A DNA stretch of 64,000 nucleotides from Neckera pumila (Eukaryota > Streptophyta > Bryopsida > Hypnales > Neckeraceae): the NCBI GenBank assembly GCA_963969595.1, contig OZ018411.1:2730501-2794500 (forward strand), given 5' to 3'. Under the pieces are notes generated by a model. It ran no database searches, had not been told where the DNA came from, and saw nothing but the letters and a program-made list of their open reading frames with translations. A program made the translations under genes and the position numbers. Shown piece after piece: positions 12,460 through 25,070 of this stretch (position 1 is its first letter; each line of letters begins with the position of its first letter).

Positions 12460-12955
12460 CTTTCGTATGGCAAAGAATCATATTTAATTTTCTTATGATT
12501 GACAATTCTATTGCATGCTACTTTCATTTTCTTCTACAACCAGTTCACTGGATTTCCAATGATGGGAAATCATCTTTTTTGCTTTCGCACACTATAAAAC
12601 TTTCAGCCAGCATTGGAAGTGAAAATTCCGAGTTGTACCATTGGAACAAATATAAGATTATTTCTCCAAAACTTTCGGTGAGGCTGCCGAGTTTTGCCAA
12701 GAGGAACAGTTTTGCCGCAACATTTACAATGCTTTTACTCAGGACCACTCGCTCACATGGGTCATCATCACGAGTACTTGCGGACCTCAACTGAATTGGG
12801 GTCATGAGGAAATCAGAGGCAACAATCTTGGGCATTCTCTGGACAAATGGATGATTGAATGCCACTGGAGGTGCCCAAGGTGCCCGAGTCGACGTGGAAG
12901 GGACAAGTGGACAACAATATAACACAGGTGACTCCAATAAATGTACTTAAGACAG
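12460..12955. repeat. Unclassified repeat family S, copy C (partial)
   Basis: This shorter copy carries the first two blocks of family S without interruption. In it the CTCTGGACAAATGG block runs directly into the GATTGAATGCCACTGGAGG block. That gives the uninterrupted state used to interpret copies A and B. Confidence 0.6.
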
Positions 12956-12959
12956 GATG

Positions 12960-13330
12960 CTCTAATGAAGCTTATGAAGTGTATTGTAGTTTCTTCTCCA
13001 ATTGGAAATTCTGAAAAATTAGTAAATTTCAATATTTTATAGCAAAATGAAGTTTGGACCTATAACCATGGTTTGTTGATTTTCTAATTCTAAAGTTATA
13101 TAATAACTTTGGTTTATACCATGATGTTATACACTATAATATTTGTGGTTAAAATTTCAAATTTTTTGAGTATATTTTGTATTTGATATGAATTTCCTTC
13201 AATTTTTCTTAAGGAATTCAAATTCATTTCAATTTTTTCCCAAAACATTTGAAAATCTTATAACTTATAGCAGACATATGATTTCATCTTTGAAAAGTAA
13301 ATATAATTTTTTTCATCAGCGGTGCTAGTT
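12960..13330 (+). repeat. Repeat family D, copy 1 (partial)
   Basis: Shares with 18680-19370, 21004-21731 and the inverted 23945-24725 the landmarks CCAATTGGAAATT, ATAACCATGGTTTGTTGAT, TTTATACCATGAT and ACTTTATAGC-like endings. No coding capacity is seen. Confidence 0.7.
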
Positions 13331-13711
13331 TGTGAGCATGCGAGCATGAGCCTATGAGAGTTGAGTGGGGATTATGCGAGCATTGAGTTGAGAAATTTGA
13401 AGAAGCACTAGGAAACTTAGTAATATTTCTAAAAATAGATTCCATCTAAAAATATGATCAAAATTTATCATTTTTAGTAAATTTTAGTACCTATTACAAT
13501 GGACCTATTATTGTAGACCTATTACCGTGAACCTATTATTCTGGTTATGTAGAATTCAAATGAAAATTACAATTTTCAGTGTTGTCTACAATATTAGAAG
13601 TATACATTTATGAAAAATGATGAACTCAGTTGATGAGAAAGATGAATAGAAATGGAAATAAGTTTGTATGAAATATTTGTTGATCACTGTTCTATAGCAG
13701 CGTGGGTCATC

Positions 13712-14741
13712 TTAATCCCTAAAGGACCAAGCTGCGTTTTTTGGCAACATAGCAATTTTAGGCACCTCACTATGAATGGAGTTTTTACTTTTTTTCCTTA
13801 AAAATTTACACATGTGCCCGAGGAGTAGCTTTAAGGCCCAACAATTTTCATAACTTTTGACTACATAGTCAAAATGTTATTGCATGATATGTAATTTTCA
13901 TTGGTCGGCGGGTAGCCCAAGCAACTCAAGAAACTTCTTTAAAAATTACTTTAAGAAAAAAAAAAATCTGAAATTGGTTCTTTAGATTTATATAGAAGTG
14001 TAAAGCTTTGATTCATTCAATTTGGATCTATGAGTCAAAAGTTATGAGGAGTTTTAGTTTGTGGGTAGGTATGGTTTTGAAAGTCTCTATACCTACCCAC
14101 AAACTAAAACTCCTCATACTTTTTGTCTCATAGATCCAAATTGAACAATTCAAAGCTTCATGCTTCTGTATAATCTAACATTAGAAGAGATTTGAGGCCT
14201 CCAAGAGCCCGCGAGTTATCCTGCATTCCCGCAACGTTCCTACGCTGTGAAACGCAAGAAAGTTGCTGGGCTGACGTGGTCGAGAGAGTGCCACATCATT
14301 TTCAAAAAAAAAAAAAAAAAAATAGGCCTGAAATGATTTGGAAGAGAATTTTTATTTTTATTTTTATGAAAAAAAAAATTTTGACAGCTCGTACCGGCTG
14401 TTCACAAATCTAGCTAGATTGGGGAATGGGCCTAAAACGGCCCTCCAATGCCCTCAAATCTCTTCTAATGAAAACCAATTTCAGATTTTTTTTTAAAGTA
14501 ATTTTTAAAGAAGTTTTTTGAGCTGCTCGGGCTGCCCACTAACCAATAAAAATTACATATCATGCAATAACTTTTTACCTATGTAGTCCAAAGTTATGAA
14601 AATTGTTGGGCCTTAAAGCCATACTCCTTGGGCACATATTGTGTAAAATTTTCAAAGAAAAAAAATAAAAACTCCATTCATAGTGAGCTGCCCAAAGTTG
14701 CTATGTTGCCAAAAAACGCAGCTTGGTCCTTTAGGGATTAA
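13712..14741. mobile_element. TTAA-bounded foldback element (1.03 kb)
   Basis: It starts TTAATCCCTAAAGGACCAAG and ends with the inverted copy. The arms pair over roughly 260 bp (13712-13975 with 14480-14741), and a further inner palindrome sits at 14050-14115. Whole-arm pairing could form a long hairpin RNA. It hosts another repeat element (14179-14470) at its centre. No transposase is present. Confidence 0.8.
14179..14470. mobile_element. CATTAG-ended repeat family G, copy 1
   Basis: Begins CATTAGAAGAGATTTGAGG and ends in the inverted sequence CAAATCTCTTCTAATG. The inside has GGCTGACGTGG and GTGCCACATCATTTT, then a homopolymer run, then a CGTACCGGCTGTTCA motif. Related copies lie at 30078-30369, 44385-44628 (inverted order) and 50546-50842. 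No target-site duplication is resolved and no protein is encoded. Confidence 0.65.
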
Positions 14742-15597
14742 GGCTGATGGGAGGGTACCAATAATTTTTTCTTGATGCTCTATTGTTAGAAAAAGAATTT
14801 GTTGATAAGAATTATTTTTATATCTAATGATCTTTGTCACAATGAGTTTTATTTTGGTTGATCATTGTCTTGTAGCATCATGGATCTTTTTAGGGTCAAC
14901 AAGAAAATACATACACTTTGTTCTTGATTTGCAAGTTGATGGACTTGTTTAGATTTCTTTTAAGAAAATTTATTGATAAGAATTCATTATATGTGGAAAG
15001 AACTTAAATCACTAGAATTTAAGAAGAAAAAGAACTAGTTATTAATAGGATTTGTTTGAAATTGACTAAGGTTATTCCATTGAGATTAAGATCATTCCCT
15101 TATTGGTGCTGGTTTCCCCTCGGCGCCAAGCAGAGACCCCTAGCTGCGAGGGGAAAAAAATTAAACTAAATAAAAAAAATAAAAATAAAAATATTAAAAT
15201 TAAAAAAAAAATTGCAGCCAAGGGGCTCTTCTCATTGCCAAGAGGTAACTAGCAACAAGAGGGTAGTGATCATAAAAATCAAAATCTCAATGGAACAACC
15301 TCAAGCAATTTCAAGGTTGTGTCAAGGGACCATGGTAATAGGTTTACAGTAATAGGTCCATACTAATAGGTATTAAAATTGATCAAAAATAATAAATTTT
15401 GACCAAAACTTTTAGATAAAATCTCTAAAATATTATATGCTCACAGGCTCACAAGCTCAAACTCAGACGCTCCAAAAATAGCAACCTTGGTTTTTTCATT
15501 TATATCCAGTTGCAAAATGGCAACAAAGAAAGTGATGGCCAGTACGGTTTGAAATTAATGGTCATGGGGCCCATCCTTCCTAAGTTAATCCTAAGGG
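14742..15597. other. Repeat-rich intergenic DNA
   Basis: No gene seen. A stretch around 15105-15260 contains CCTCGGCGCCAAGCAGAGAC and A-rich runs. From 15490 on it is the tail of family D (GGTCATGGGGCCCATCC). Confidence 0.4.
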
Positions 15598-16807
15598 TTA
15601 AAATGCCCAAGGCCTTTTTTGAACTTCTAAAAATTTTCTCTAAGTTGAACAAAAAGCCAACATTTTGATAAATTATATTAATATTTTTGGAATTGTAACC
15701 ATACAAATTCAAACTAGACATATTAAAGATTACATAGGAAAAACACACACAACAATATCACTTATGAATTGAAAGATTTAAATGTTTGATTATGAGGGTG
15801 TTAAAATTGCAAAAGTGATTTGAAGTCATTCAAACCTCTTTTCACATATCAAATCTAAAAAATTGTTTACCAAAAAAACATGAGGTTACCCCTTTAAGGA
15901 CTATGAGTGCAGATTTTGAATAATGAATGGACGGAAATACATCCCAAACTCATTGAAATGCATTTTTTCATCCATCCATTTTATTTGAAGATTCTTGTGT
16001 TAGTTCTTTAACATTTGTATGGTATGGATTATGAAGGTTTTGCTTTGAAAATATTCTATAATTCAAAAGCTATATATAGGTATAGCCTCAAAAAGTAACT
16101 CCTTTCATGCAAAAAATGACCCCTCAAAAATGACTTGCATCAAAAATAAAATAAAAATCTTCCAAAATCACTATGATTAAAATTCAGCATTTTAAACTTG
16201 TAGGAAGAAAAATCTTGTAAAAATCATAAATTTTCAATCTACAATTGATTTTCAGAAGGAATTTTCAATTTTTGGTTTCAAATTTTATTGAAAAATATTA
16301 ATTTGTGAACCTTTTGATCCAACCATATGGTTGTGATCTATTAATCAAATTTTACAACTTTTGTTTGAGAGTCATCATTAAAATATTGTTCTAAGTTGCA
16401 TTTTATAATAGATCTTTATAATTTTGGAAATTTGGACAACCCATGTGTTAAAGAGACTAATATGCATGACCTGAATCAACTTATGGTTTCTCAAATCTAC
16501 TCTACATTTTTTTTCAATGAATTTCTAATGTGATTGTTTCTTCAAGATCTAGTGTATTTGAGGCTCATTTCTAAAAGCCCTCAATACTGCAGAAAGTCAA
16601 GATTGCAGTAGACCCCCTCACACAAAATCTTGAATTAAAAAATCATAATTAATCATTTTTCAAAATAAATTTTTTGATGCTAAAACAAGACTTCAAAAGA
16701 ATTTTTCAGAAATACAAAATACTAAAAATAGCAACTTGGTTAGATTTTATTTAACTTCAAAGTATTGTTGACACTAAAATTTGGTGTCTTGGGCATTTAG
16801 GGATTAA
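15598..16807. mobile_element. Probable TTAA-bounded element, ends degenerate
   Basis: The left end reads TTAAAATGCCCAAGGCCTTT and the right end TTGGGCATTTAGGGATTAA, which are complementary over about ten bases. The same flank, TTAATGGTCATGGG, occurs on both sides (15555 and 16804). This is either a longer target duplication or a local rearrangement. The inside carries family F. Boundaries are less certain than for the other TTAA elements. Confidence 0.45.
15960..16450 (+). repeat. Repeat family F, copy 1
   Basis: Collinear with 45840-46395: both carry TAGTTCTTTAACATTTG, ATTCTATAATT, CTTGTAAAAAT, CATATGG and AAGTTGCATTTTATAATA in that order. No coding content was recognised. Confidence 0.6.
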
Positions 16808-16849
16808 TGGTCATGGGCCCATCCATCTCAAGTTAATCCTATACTGATG

Positions 16850-17165
16850 CCATAGACACTAAATGTTCAATGAATGACAAAAAATCTTTGCATATAGGAC
16901 AAAAGTGCAATTGTTCATCCTTGGAATTTTGTACAAAACGGGGAGGCTTTGTACAGTAGTTTGACCTTGAATGAGTACTTTTGGTTTTCATAACCCTATA
17001 ACGTTGCTGTAGACATTAAGTGCCTGATGGATGACAGAGAATCCTTTTGTGTAAGACAAAAGTGCAACTATTCATCCTTGAAAATTTGTTGTGAAAAAAA
17101 AAGATCTTGTGCAGTAGTTTGACTTCCAATGAGTGCTTTTCCATTTTATTAAGCCATTGAATCCC
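16850..17165 (+). repeat. Tandem repeat family H, ~155-bp unit, two copies
   Basis: Two adjacent units share GATGACA, ACAAAAGTGCAA, TTCATCCTTG and CAGTAGTTTGAC. A third diverged unit is at 48050-48210. These are fragments of an unclassified element. Confidence 0.6.
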
Positions 17166-17879
17166 ACGGTAGCAGAAATAATGATTTCCGCGGAGACAGT
17201 CTGTTCTTACAAAGGAGGGTGTTCTTTCAAAATGGGCCAAAACTGCCAACAACTTGAGCAATTCTTTTGCTCATTTTTTCTTGAGATTGGGTAGAATGTA
17301 ATCAAAGGATCTGAAAGTTAACATTGAAATTGAGCACCTCAAAAAATTTCAGATTATTTGACCACAAGGTTTAGGAGATATTTAAATTTTAAGTTTTTCT
17401 TGGGTCAATGGAAATACAGAGCAGGGCACTTTGAAGAAGCATATCTTTGTGAGAATATTTTGAAATGATGCCTTTTTGTGCTCAATGAAAGATGAGAGAT
17501 TTGAAAATGTACATGTAAAATTTCATAGCATTCCAAGAATTTTACAATTCATGGTCAAGCTTGCAATGCACAATGGTCATTGAAATTTGAGTAGTGTTTG
17601 CAAGAGAAAAAAGAATGGGACACTTGTCTTTTCCTTGGAACTCCTTGGACCTGCTCTTTTCAAGGTGGGTCTATCCTTTATGAGGTGGGCAAGAAGCACA
17701 TTGGTTGGCTGACTTTTTAGTCCATGCCCAAACCGAACACAAAAAAACGAGCTGTAAACTACACTACACCACTTAACTTTAAAAAATTCCACAAGGCGGA
17801 GTTTACCTCGGAATTTGATGAAACCACTGCCATTGGATTTTTATTGCAATCTTTTTTCTAGAAATAAATTTTATTTTTC

Positions 17880-17962
17880 AAAAAACTCATAATCTGAGAA
17901 TGGGCAGCTCAAAAAACAGGGGCAACAACTAGAAAATGGTCGCTTGGGTCTTTAGGGGTTAA
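17880..17962. repeat. Solitary TTAA-family right end
   Basis: GGGTCTTTAGGGGTTAA ends at 17962, preceded by GGGCAGCTCAAAAAACAGG. No matching left end was found immediately to the left, so this is probably a truncated member. The stretch 17170-17880 otherwise shows nothing I can name. Confidence 0.45.
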
Positions 17963-18316
17963 CAGGATCATTCCCTAAGTGATGATTGTGATGGGTCTCT
18001 TGCCTGTGATAGGCTGGTTTACTTTAGTGTCCATTCTCCAAAAATAAGGAGGCAGGTACCATTCAATTTCCTGATTTCCATGCACCCATTGCAGCGAATA
18101 TAATATTCTACTCCTGAATAGGTTAGTGAGGAGTCCAGATTACAACTACAGTAGGTCTTCAAGTTCAAATCAAATCAAGTCAATTACGAGTAAACTTAGG
18201 ATGTACCAGGCTCTCCGAACTTCAATTGATTGACCTTAGAGCATCGCCACCAGTTTGCATTCAATTTGATCAAGGCATCAAGAAGTGGCATGGCACTTAC
18301 TGCCGGCTTGTGAGAT

Positions 18317-18683
18317 GTGGCGTTGCACTCAAGCCCTGATGCTTTGCACCAATCAATCCTTAAAGTCCTTGTCAAAATTCTTCTCTTTCTCCTCACACTT
18401 CTCACTACAGTAGCCTCCACGTCTTCCACGGAGGCCATAGTCAAAGTTAACCAAGTTGGCGTGACTGTATGTAAAATTGCCCATTACAAATTCCCTCTGT
18501 TACCAAGCATGTGGGAGTGACTGGAAGAACTACACAACTTGCACCATGAAACAATGTTGGTGTGGAGCCTTTTTTTCTTTAGATAAGTACGACAAGCCTG
18601 GAATGGCGTTGCTGAGGCCGTTGGTAAAGCCTGCTGGCGATGCTCTTAACCTTGTCCCGTTGCTGCATATACTAAATGTCTGA
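18317..18683 (+). pseudogene. Possible frameshifted secreted Cys-rich protein
   Basis: One frame (18340-18518) holds a strongly hydrophobic stretch, KILLFLLTLLTTVAS, like a signal peptide, then a single Cys, and ends at TGA 18518. The overlapping next frame (18477-18683) carries CYQACGSDWKNYTTC and then KQCWC. The C-x3-C and C-x-C spacing resembles defensin-like peptides. A single-base shift would join them, and there is no good ATG upstream of the hydrophobic stretch. It could equally be chance in a GC-richer spot. I do not claim a function. Confidence 0.25.
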
Positions 18684-19370
18684 TGGATGACTTCAGCTGA
18701 GATTGGAAGATGGAAAAAAAATGTATTTTCATCCAGTTTGTTTATGTAGAGGTACTTGAGTACATTTTTAGTGAATAGTATTGCAAAATCCCTCGTTATA
18801 ATCTTATTGACTTTTCTAAAGAAGAAGATTCTTAATCCATGGATCACCTTTGTAGTGTATTTGGGTCGTTTCTTGCTATTTACTCTGGACGTGAATTTCA
18901 ATCATAAAAGTGGTGTTTTTTGAACTTGAGTTCAATTTATGAAGTGAAACTTATCCATTACACTTTGTATTCCAATTGCAAATTTTAAAAATAATCTTAA
19001 ATTTCAATATTTAAAGCAATATGAACTTTGGGCCTATAACCATGGTTTGTTGATTTCTCTAATTATAGAAAGATATGGTAACTTTGGTTTATACTATGAT
19101 TTAATACATCTATAGTGAAAATTCTACATTTTTTGAGTATATTTTATACTTGATATGAATTTTCTTCATTTTTTCTTAAAAAATTCATTATAATTTCAAA
19201 TTTTTCCAAAAAGATTGAAAATTTTACAATTTGTAGCAAACATGTGATTTCATGTTGAAAAACAAATACAAAATTTTTCATTCATCTAGTTGGAAAATGG
19301 CAACAAATAAAGTAATGGACAGTGAGGCTAGAACTCCGTGGTCATGGGCCCTTCCATATAGGATTAAGAA
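18680..19370 (+). repeat. Repeat family D, copy 2
   Basis: A nearly full copy. Early landmarks are CTTTTCTAAAGAAGAAGAT and CATGGATCACCTTTGTAGTG. Then come CCAATTGCAAATT, ATAACCATGGTTTGTTGAT and a final GGCAACAAATAAAGTAATGG with GGTCATGGGCCC. Confidence 0.7.
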
Positions 19371-19408
19371 TTGAATTAACTTATCCTAGTCCTTCAACTA
19401 CTATAGCT

Positions 19409-19519
19409 CAATTGTTACACTTGAAATTATTGTAGCATAATTCAATTAACTTTGATATAATTATCAATTGTTACACTTGAAATTATTGTAATATAATTCA
19501 ATTAACTCTAATACTATAG
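19409..19519. repeat. Tandem duplication, 56-bp unit
   Basis: CAATTGTTACACTTGAAATT starts at 19409 and again at 19465, followed each time by ATAATTCAATTAACT. The rest of 19371-19905 is AT-rich and unremarkable. Confidence 0.75.
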
Positions 19520-19905
19520 CTGGATAATGTAGCTTACACAAACAACTAATTTTTTGCATTCATTTGAGGGAAATTTAACTTATGCATTTTTCACCAACCA
19601 TATTTTTTTGAAGGTGACTTGCAAAGACTTTAAGCACAAAAATTTGACACACTTGCACATGCGGAAGATGAGAGGACTCAAGCTCCTCACTACCATGGTA
19701 GACTATCATTTCCATCAAGTTGGATTGTGGATTCAATTCTTGCTTGCGGATTTGGCTATACTATACATATAGAATACAATCATTATAGTACATAACGGTG
19801 TATACATAATCATATGTTCCAATGCATTACCATCACATTTTCTTGTTGAATTGAACCTCATGACAAGGTGAAATGGTTTCAGTGAGGTAAAAATATTTTA
19901 TTCTA

Positions 19906-20832
19906 TTAACCCCTAAAGGCCCAAGGCCTTTTTTCTTGCCAAAAAACACCCAAAACTGCCATTTTTTTAGCAAAGAGTGAAAAAAATTTAAAAATGTTTT
20001 ATTTGCACATCTAACCGTAGGATCTTACACCTAACTAGTATGAGAATGTGTGGAAAAAATTTCAGAATTTTTGACAGTACAGATTGCAAGATATCTGCGT
20101 TTAAAGTGGAAAAACCAAGATTTTCAGCACATTGCGGGACCAGATTTTTTGACTTTAAACATTTTTAACTTAAAATTTTTGCTTTACAGTGTTTTGAGCT
20201 TTAAATCTTTATAGTGGAGAACTAAGTTGAGAGTCTAGGGGGAAAAAAAAAAATTGAAACTTAATTATCATTCTTTAAAAAATTGTTAAGTAGAAGTAGG
20301 TACGAGATAGAAGGAAAATCTAAAATATTCGTATATTTTTGATGGAATTAAAATGCACTAATTCCAATGGTGAGATTGGTCTAGCAAGTAAACTAAACCA
20401 TTCCAAAAAAAAAAAATTGAAAAATTACAAAAATTACATTCCAAAATGAATCCTACAAGTTCTTTTTTAAGAAGATGCTCTAATTGCCCCAAAAACAAGA
20501 ATGTCCATAACTTCCTCACAGTAAATCCAATTGAAATGAATAAAAGCTTTCCAGATAGAAAAAAATATAATCTATGAGAAAAAAAATATTTAAAAAAATA
20601 TTCAAAATTTTGCAAATTTTTTTTGCTACCCTCCCTCCCCACGCATTCCAAGAAATGGCATAACTTCTCACTTGAAGGTCCGATTTCAAATTATTTTTTT
20701 TCCGCCACATACCTCTCTCAATTCTTCACCTTTTCAAAAAGTTTCAAAGAATCACGACAAAATATCAGCTTGTAGGTACCTGCCCAAAAACGAATTTGTC
20801 CCCCGAAGGGACAATGGGCTTTTAGGGGTTAA
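19906..20832. mobile_element. TTAA-bounded non-autonomous element (927 bp)
   Basis: Starts TTAACCCCTAAAGGCCCAAG and ends GGGCTTTTAGGGGTTAA. The subterminal hairpins are AAAGGCC-CAA-GGCCTTT at 19915-19931 on the left and TTGTCCC-5nt-GGGACAA at 20796-20814 on the right. It is closely related to 40291-40883 (shared ACCCAAAACTGCCATTT and TAGTATGAGAATGTGTGGAA). No transposase is present. Confidence 0.85.
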
Positions 20833-21003
20833 TTTACAATAAATGTTGAAATTTGATGAACTTGACCCAACATCAACTTAGGTCTATAAATTTTAATCTC
20901 ATGGTATAGGAAAATCATTTCAATGAGGTAAACAATTATCATACTATCAATTTACAATAGATGTTGAATTGTGATGAATTTTATTCAATATCGAGTTAGA
21001 TCT

Positions 21004-21731
21004 TTAACCCTTAAAGAACATTAATTGTGAACATTTTTGGTCCTTTAGATGACAACACCTAAGTCTGCATGACAAAAAATAACATTTTTTCATCCAAATT
21101 TTTTTTGGAAGATGCTTGAGTGCATTTTCAGTGAATAGAATTGAAGATTCCCTCATTATGCCGTATTATTGACTTTTCTAAAGAAGAAGATGTTTAATCT
21201 AGGAACCACCTTTATAGTGTGGTTTGATTATTTTTTGCTATTTATCCTTGATGCAAATTTTAGCCATAAAAACGATGACTTTTGAATTAAGTCCCACTAA
21301 TGAAATGAAGCTTATTAAGTGCATTTTCTACTCCAATTGGAAATTATGAAAAATTCATAAGTTTCAATATTTTTAGCAATGTGAACTTTAGACTTATAAC
21401 CATGACTTCTTGATTGTCTAATTTTGGAGTGACAAGGTAACTCTAGTTTATACCATGATGTTATGCACTATAATGTACATCTATGGAGAAAATTTGAGAT
21501 TTTTCAAATATGTTTTGCATTTGATATGAATTCTTTTCATTTTCTTCCTAAGAAATTCATAGAAATTTAACACTTCCCCAATTTTTTTGAAAATTTCAGG
21601 ACTTATAGTAGGAAGGTGACTTCATCTTTGAAAAGTAAATACAAAAAAATTCATTCATATCTAGTTGCAAAATGGAAGCAAATAAAATGATGGATAGTGA
21701 GGCTTAAAATTAGTGGTCATAGGCCCATCCT
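21004..21731 (+). repeat. Repeat family D, copy 3
   Basis: The most complete copy, about 730 bp. It opens with TTAACCCTTAAAGAAC, so family D itself may be a TTAA-type element. It contains CTTTTCTAAAGAAGAAGAT, CCACCTTTATAGTGTG, CCAATTGGAAATT and GGTCATAGGCCC. It abuts the next TTAA element. Confidence 0.7.
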
Positions 21732-23097
21732 TTAATCCCTAAAGGAAAAAGGCCATTTTTTTGTCAAGATCCACTCAAAATTGCCATTTTTGCTGCATTG
21801 ACCTAAAAAAGCAAAATGTTTTTTTAATAGAATCTGATTGTAAGATCTTATACTTCACTTGTTTGAAATCATGTGGTAAGAAAATTAATACGATTTGACC
21901 ATACATATTAGAAGATCTTAGCATTTAAAGTTGGAAAAAAAAGTTTTTTGAAAAGTAGCTGGCAATTGTAGATGACTTTGAAGAATTTCTTAATTTCTAT
22001 TTGTAGAATTTTTTTGCATTATAGAATTTAAATTTAAATATTTTGTGTTGAAGAATTGAATTCAAAGTCTAGGAAATTCTTTAAAAAAAATGCACTTGAT
22101 TTTCATTCTTTAAGAAATTGTTAAGTAGAAGTTGGTCCAAAATTGAAAGAATAACTAAACCATTAATAGTTTTAAGATGGGATTAAAACCAACATTTATT
22201 TTAGTGGCGAAAAAATTGCCAAAATTCACCCATCCTCCATGTACTTCGATTTTACTACAGGAATAAGAAACCAGAAATTGCATTCATTCACTACTTTGAT
22301 ACTCTAGCATTTCTTGTCACCTCTATCGTCACTACTTTCTTTTAGACCATCACCAAACTTCAATAATTCAAAACATGTAGAAGCCAAAATTAACTTGGAA
22401 AATTTTAGTTCTTACTAGTATACATTTACTATGAAGATGGATATGTCGCCTATTTGCTTTCCTCGTCAAAATCTATGTATAGTCAGAATTCACTAATGCT
22501 CATTTGCTTAGCAAAATTACTTTCTCCCAAAGATGGATAGAAGAATCCACTTCATTGATCAAAAGTTCATCCAAAATTATTGCCACTACTTAAAAAAAGC
22601 TAAATCACTTAAAAATACATTGGTTGAACACAATAATCCCAATAGTGAGATTGTTTTAGCAAGTAAATTTAATCTTATCAAAAAATTCTTTAGAAAAATT
22701 ATGAAAATTGAATTTAGAAATGAATTCTATAATTTGTTTTTTCAAGTAGATGCTTAGATTGCCCAAAAAACAAGATTGTTCTTAACTTTCTTGTTACTAG
22801 TCCAAATAGAATGAATCAAAGCTTCACATATAGACAAAATATAATATTTTCAGGAAAAAATTGAAAAAAAAATATTTTGATTTTTTGTGTATTGCTTGCC
22901 AATTTCAATTCTAAGCTTTTTGTGGTATGATTGTTATTTCCGGGCACAAATTGAAATAAACATTGTATTTTCAAGAAGCTAATCAATTTCTCTATCTTAT
23001 GAGAAAGTTTCAAAAGGTTTCACCAAAAATTGAGGTTATAGAAACCAATCCAAACCCATTTTGTCCCCCAAGGAGACAATGGTCCTTTGGGAGTTAA
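21732..23097. mobile_element. TTAA-bounded non-autonomous element (1.37 kb)
   Basis: Starts TTAATCCCTAAAGGAAAAAG and ends GGTCCTTTGGGAGTTAA. The inside shares CTCAAAATTGCCATTTTTG and the TTGTTAAGTAGAAGTTGGT segment with the element at 60929. The right subterminal GTCCCCCAAGGAGAC can form a short hairpin like those of its relatives. No transposase is present. Confidence 0.75.
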
Positions 23098-23944
23098 GGA
23101 TTAAACCATCTTCAAGTCATTTGTGTAGTCAAATGGCTAGTCTTTCAAGACCAAATTTCAACTACTAACCTAATTCAAATTGTTCCATTTAATGAACACC
23201 CAAATAATTTTTGATGATGAATACATATTGAGTTAGAGAATGTACACATTATTTATATCAAAATCTATGGCATTTTAAACCATTTATCAAAAAATGTTTG
23301 AACCTTTTCCAACTTTTTCATGCATACTTATTTTTAAAGTTAAGTGACTTTAGAATCTCCTTGAAATTTTTGACAAGAATTAAAAAAATTAACAAATTTC
23401 ACAATGGAACTATATCCAATGCATGCAATGCTAACCTTAGTCTATTCTATATTGAAGTTTATAGATTTATGATCAACCATCTCTAATTGCACTCCCTCAA
23501 GAAGACAAGACAAATTGCCTCTTATTTGATGTGTTCACAATTTGACATGTGGAAATTGTCCAATCAACATGTACAATTCTTAAGATATATTAGGAGTTTG
23601 CAATTACATAATACACAATTAAAAAAGGGTGACTTTGCCTTTCTAAGCAAGAATGATGCATTACATTATTCAACAAGACAAAAAGTCTCTTTCTTATTAG
23701 AAAACCAAAGACATAATATTTTGCAATTGTGAAACATTGAAAATTCAACAAACAAAAAAATTGGAGAAAATACACTTGATCAAGTAGTCAAAGAGGATAT
23801 CAAACAAGTAAATGCAATAAAGGAACATTTGATGCTATTTATAAATAGTCTTCTTCATTAGTTGAATTCTCTATACTGGTGAAAATTTACCTTGTTTTCA
23901 TCAACAAACCAATAGATAAGTCTTTCCTTTTTTAAAGACATAGT
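23098..23944. other. AT-rich DNA with a degenerate repeat
   Basis: No gene seen. 23540-23920 is the diverged partner of 10980-11400. Confidence 0.4.
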
Positions 23945-24725
23945 ACCACATTAATCTTGAAAAGATAGGCCCATGACCATAAATTCAAGCCTCACAATCT
24001 TTCAATTAGGAAAAATTATCATGTATTGCAAATAAAAAATTCTAATGTTTTTCCCTACAAGACAAGGAAGAGGGCAATTCACCCTAGCCCAATCTTTCAC
24101 TTTCTTTGTTACCATTTTGCAACTATATATGTATGAAGTTTGTGTATTTATTTTAAGAGATGGAATTACATGTTTTCTATGAGATAATTTTTTAAAAAAC
24201 TTATTGTGAATTTTTTAAAGAGAAAGTGTAGAGAATTCATATCAAAATATGAAAATTTCACCATTGGTGTATATTATAGTGTATAATATCATGGTATAAA
24301 CCAAAGTTATCATGCCCTTCTAAAATTAGAAAATCAACAAACCATGGTTATAGACCCAAAGATCAAAGTACAAGTAAAATATTGAATTTTAAGAATTTTT
24401 CATTTTTTCCAATTGGACAGAAACAAAACTTGCTAAACTTCATTTCATTATTTGGGCTCAAATTCAAAAAATGTTATTTATTATGGCTAAAATTCAGATC
24501 AAATTAAGGAGTAAGATGTAGCCAAAACACACTCCAAAGGTGATCCATGGGTTACACATCTTCTTCTTTTGAAAAGTCAATAATGGCATAATGAGAAAAT
24601 GAACAATAGTATTCCTTGAAAATGCATTCAAGCAACTCCCCCCCACCCCACCCACAAATTGGATGAAAAAATGATTTTTTTTGCATCCTACAGGACACTA
24701 AACGTCCTCAGCAGCGTTTCAGGAT
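23945..24725 (-). repeat. Repeat family D, copy 4 (inverted)
   Basis: On the minus strand it repeats the family landmarks, including CTTTTCAAAAGAAGAAGATG, CCATGGATCACCTTTGGAGT and ATAACCATGGTTTGTTGAT. It stops about 350 bp short of the 3' end of the DUF1218 gene. Confidence 0.7.
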
Positions 24726-25070
24726 TAAACAAAAATATTATCTTGCCTGGGCTCCACAGTAGCAGGTTCCAAATCCTATTCTCCTAGAGGCTCCTAATTC
24801 CTACTGCACAAGAACCAATTGAAAAGAGCAAAGGAAACACGAAATGACTATACAAACTCATATTCTTCACCCTCGCCTGTCATTTTTCATTATCACATGC
24901 TCCGTAGAAAAGAAAAGGATTTAGCTGTAAAAGAAAAGAAGAGGATTTAGCTGTAACCCCAAATTTTTCTCGCACTCTTGAGCCAAAATTCTCCAGGACT
25001 TGACAATCCTGAAGATGTTTATGTCCGATACACGACTCGAGCCTAACAGCCTCCATCGAATCTTCAGCTT

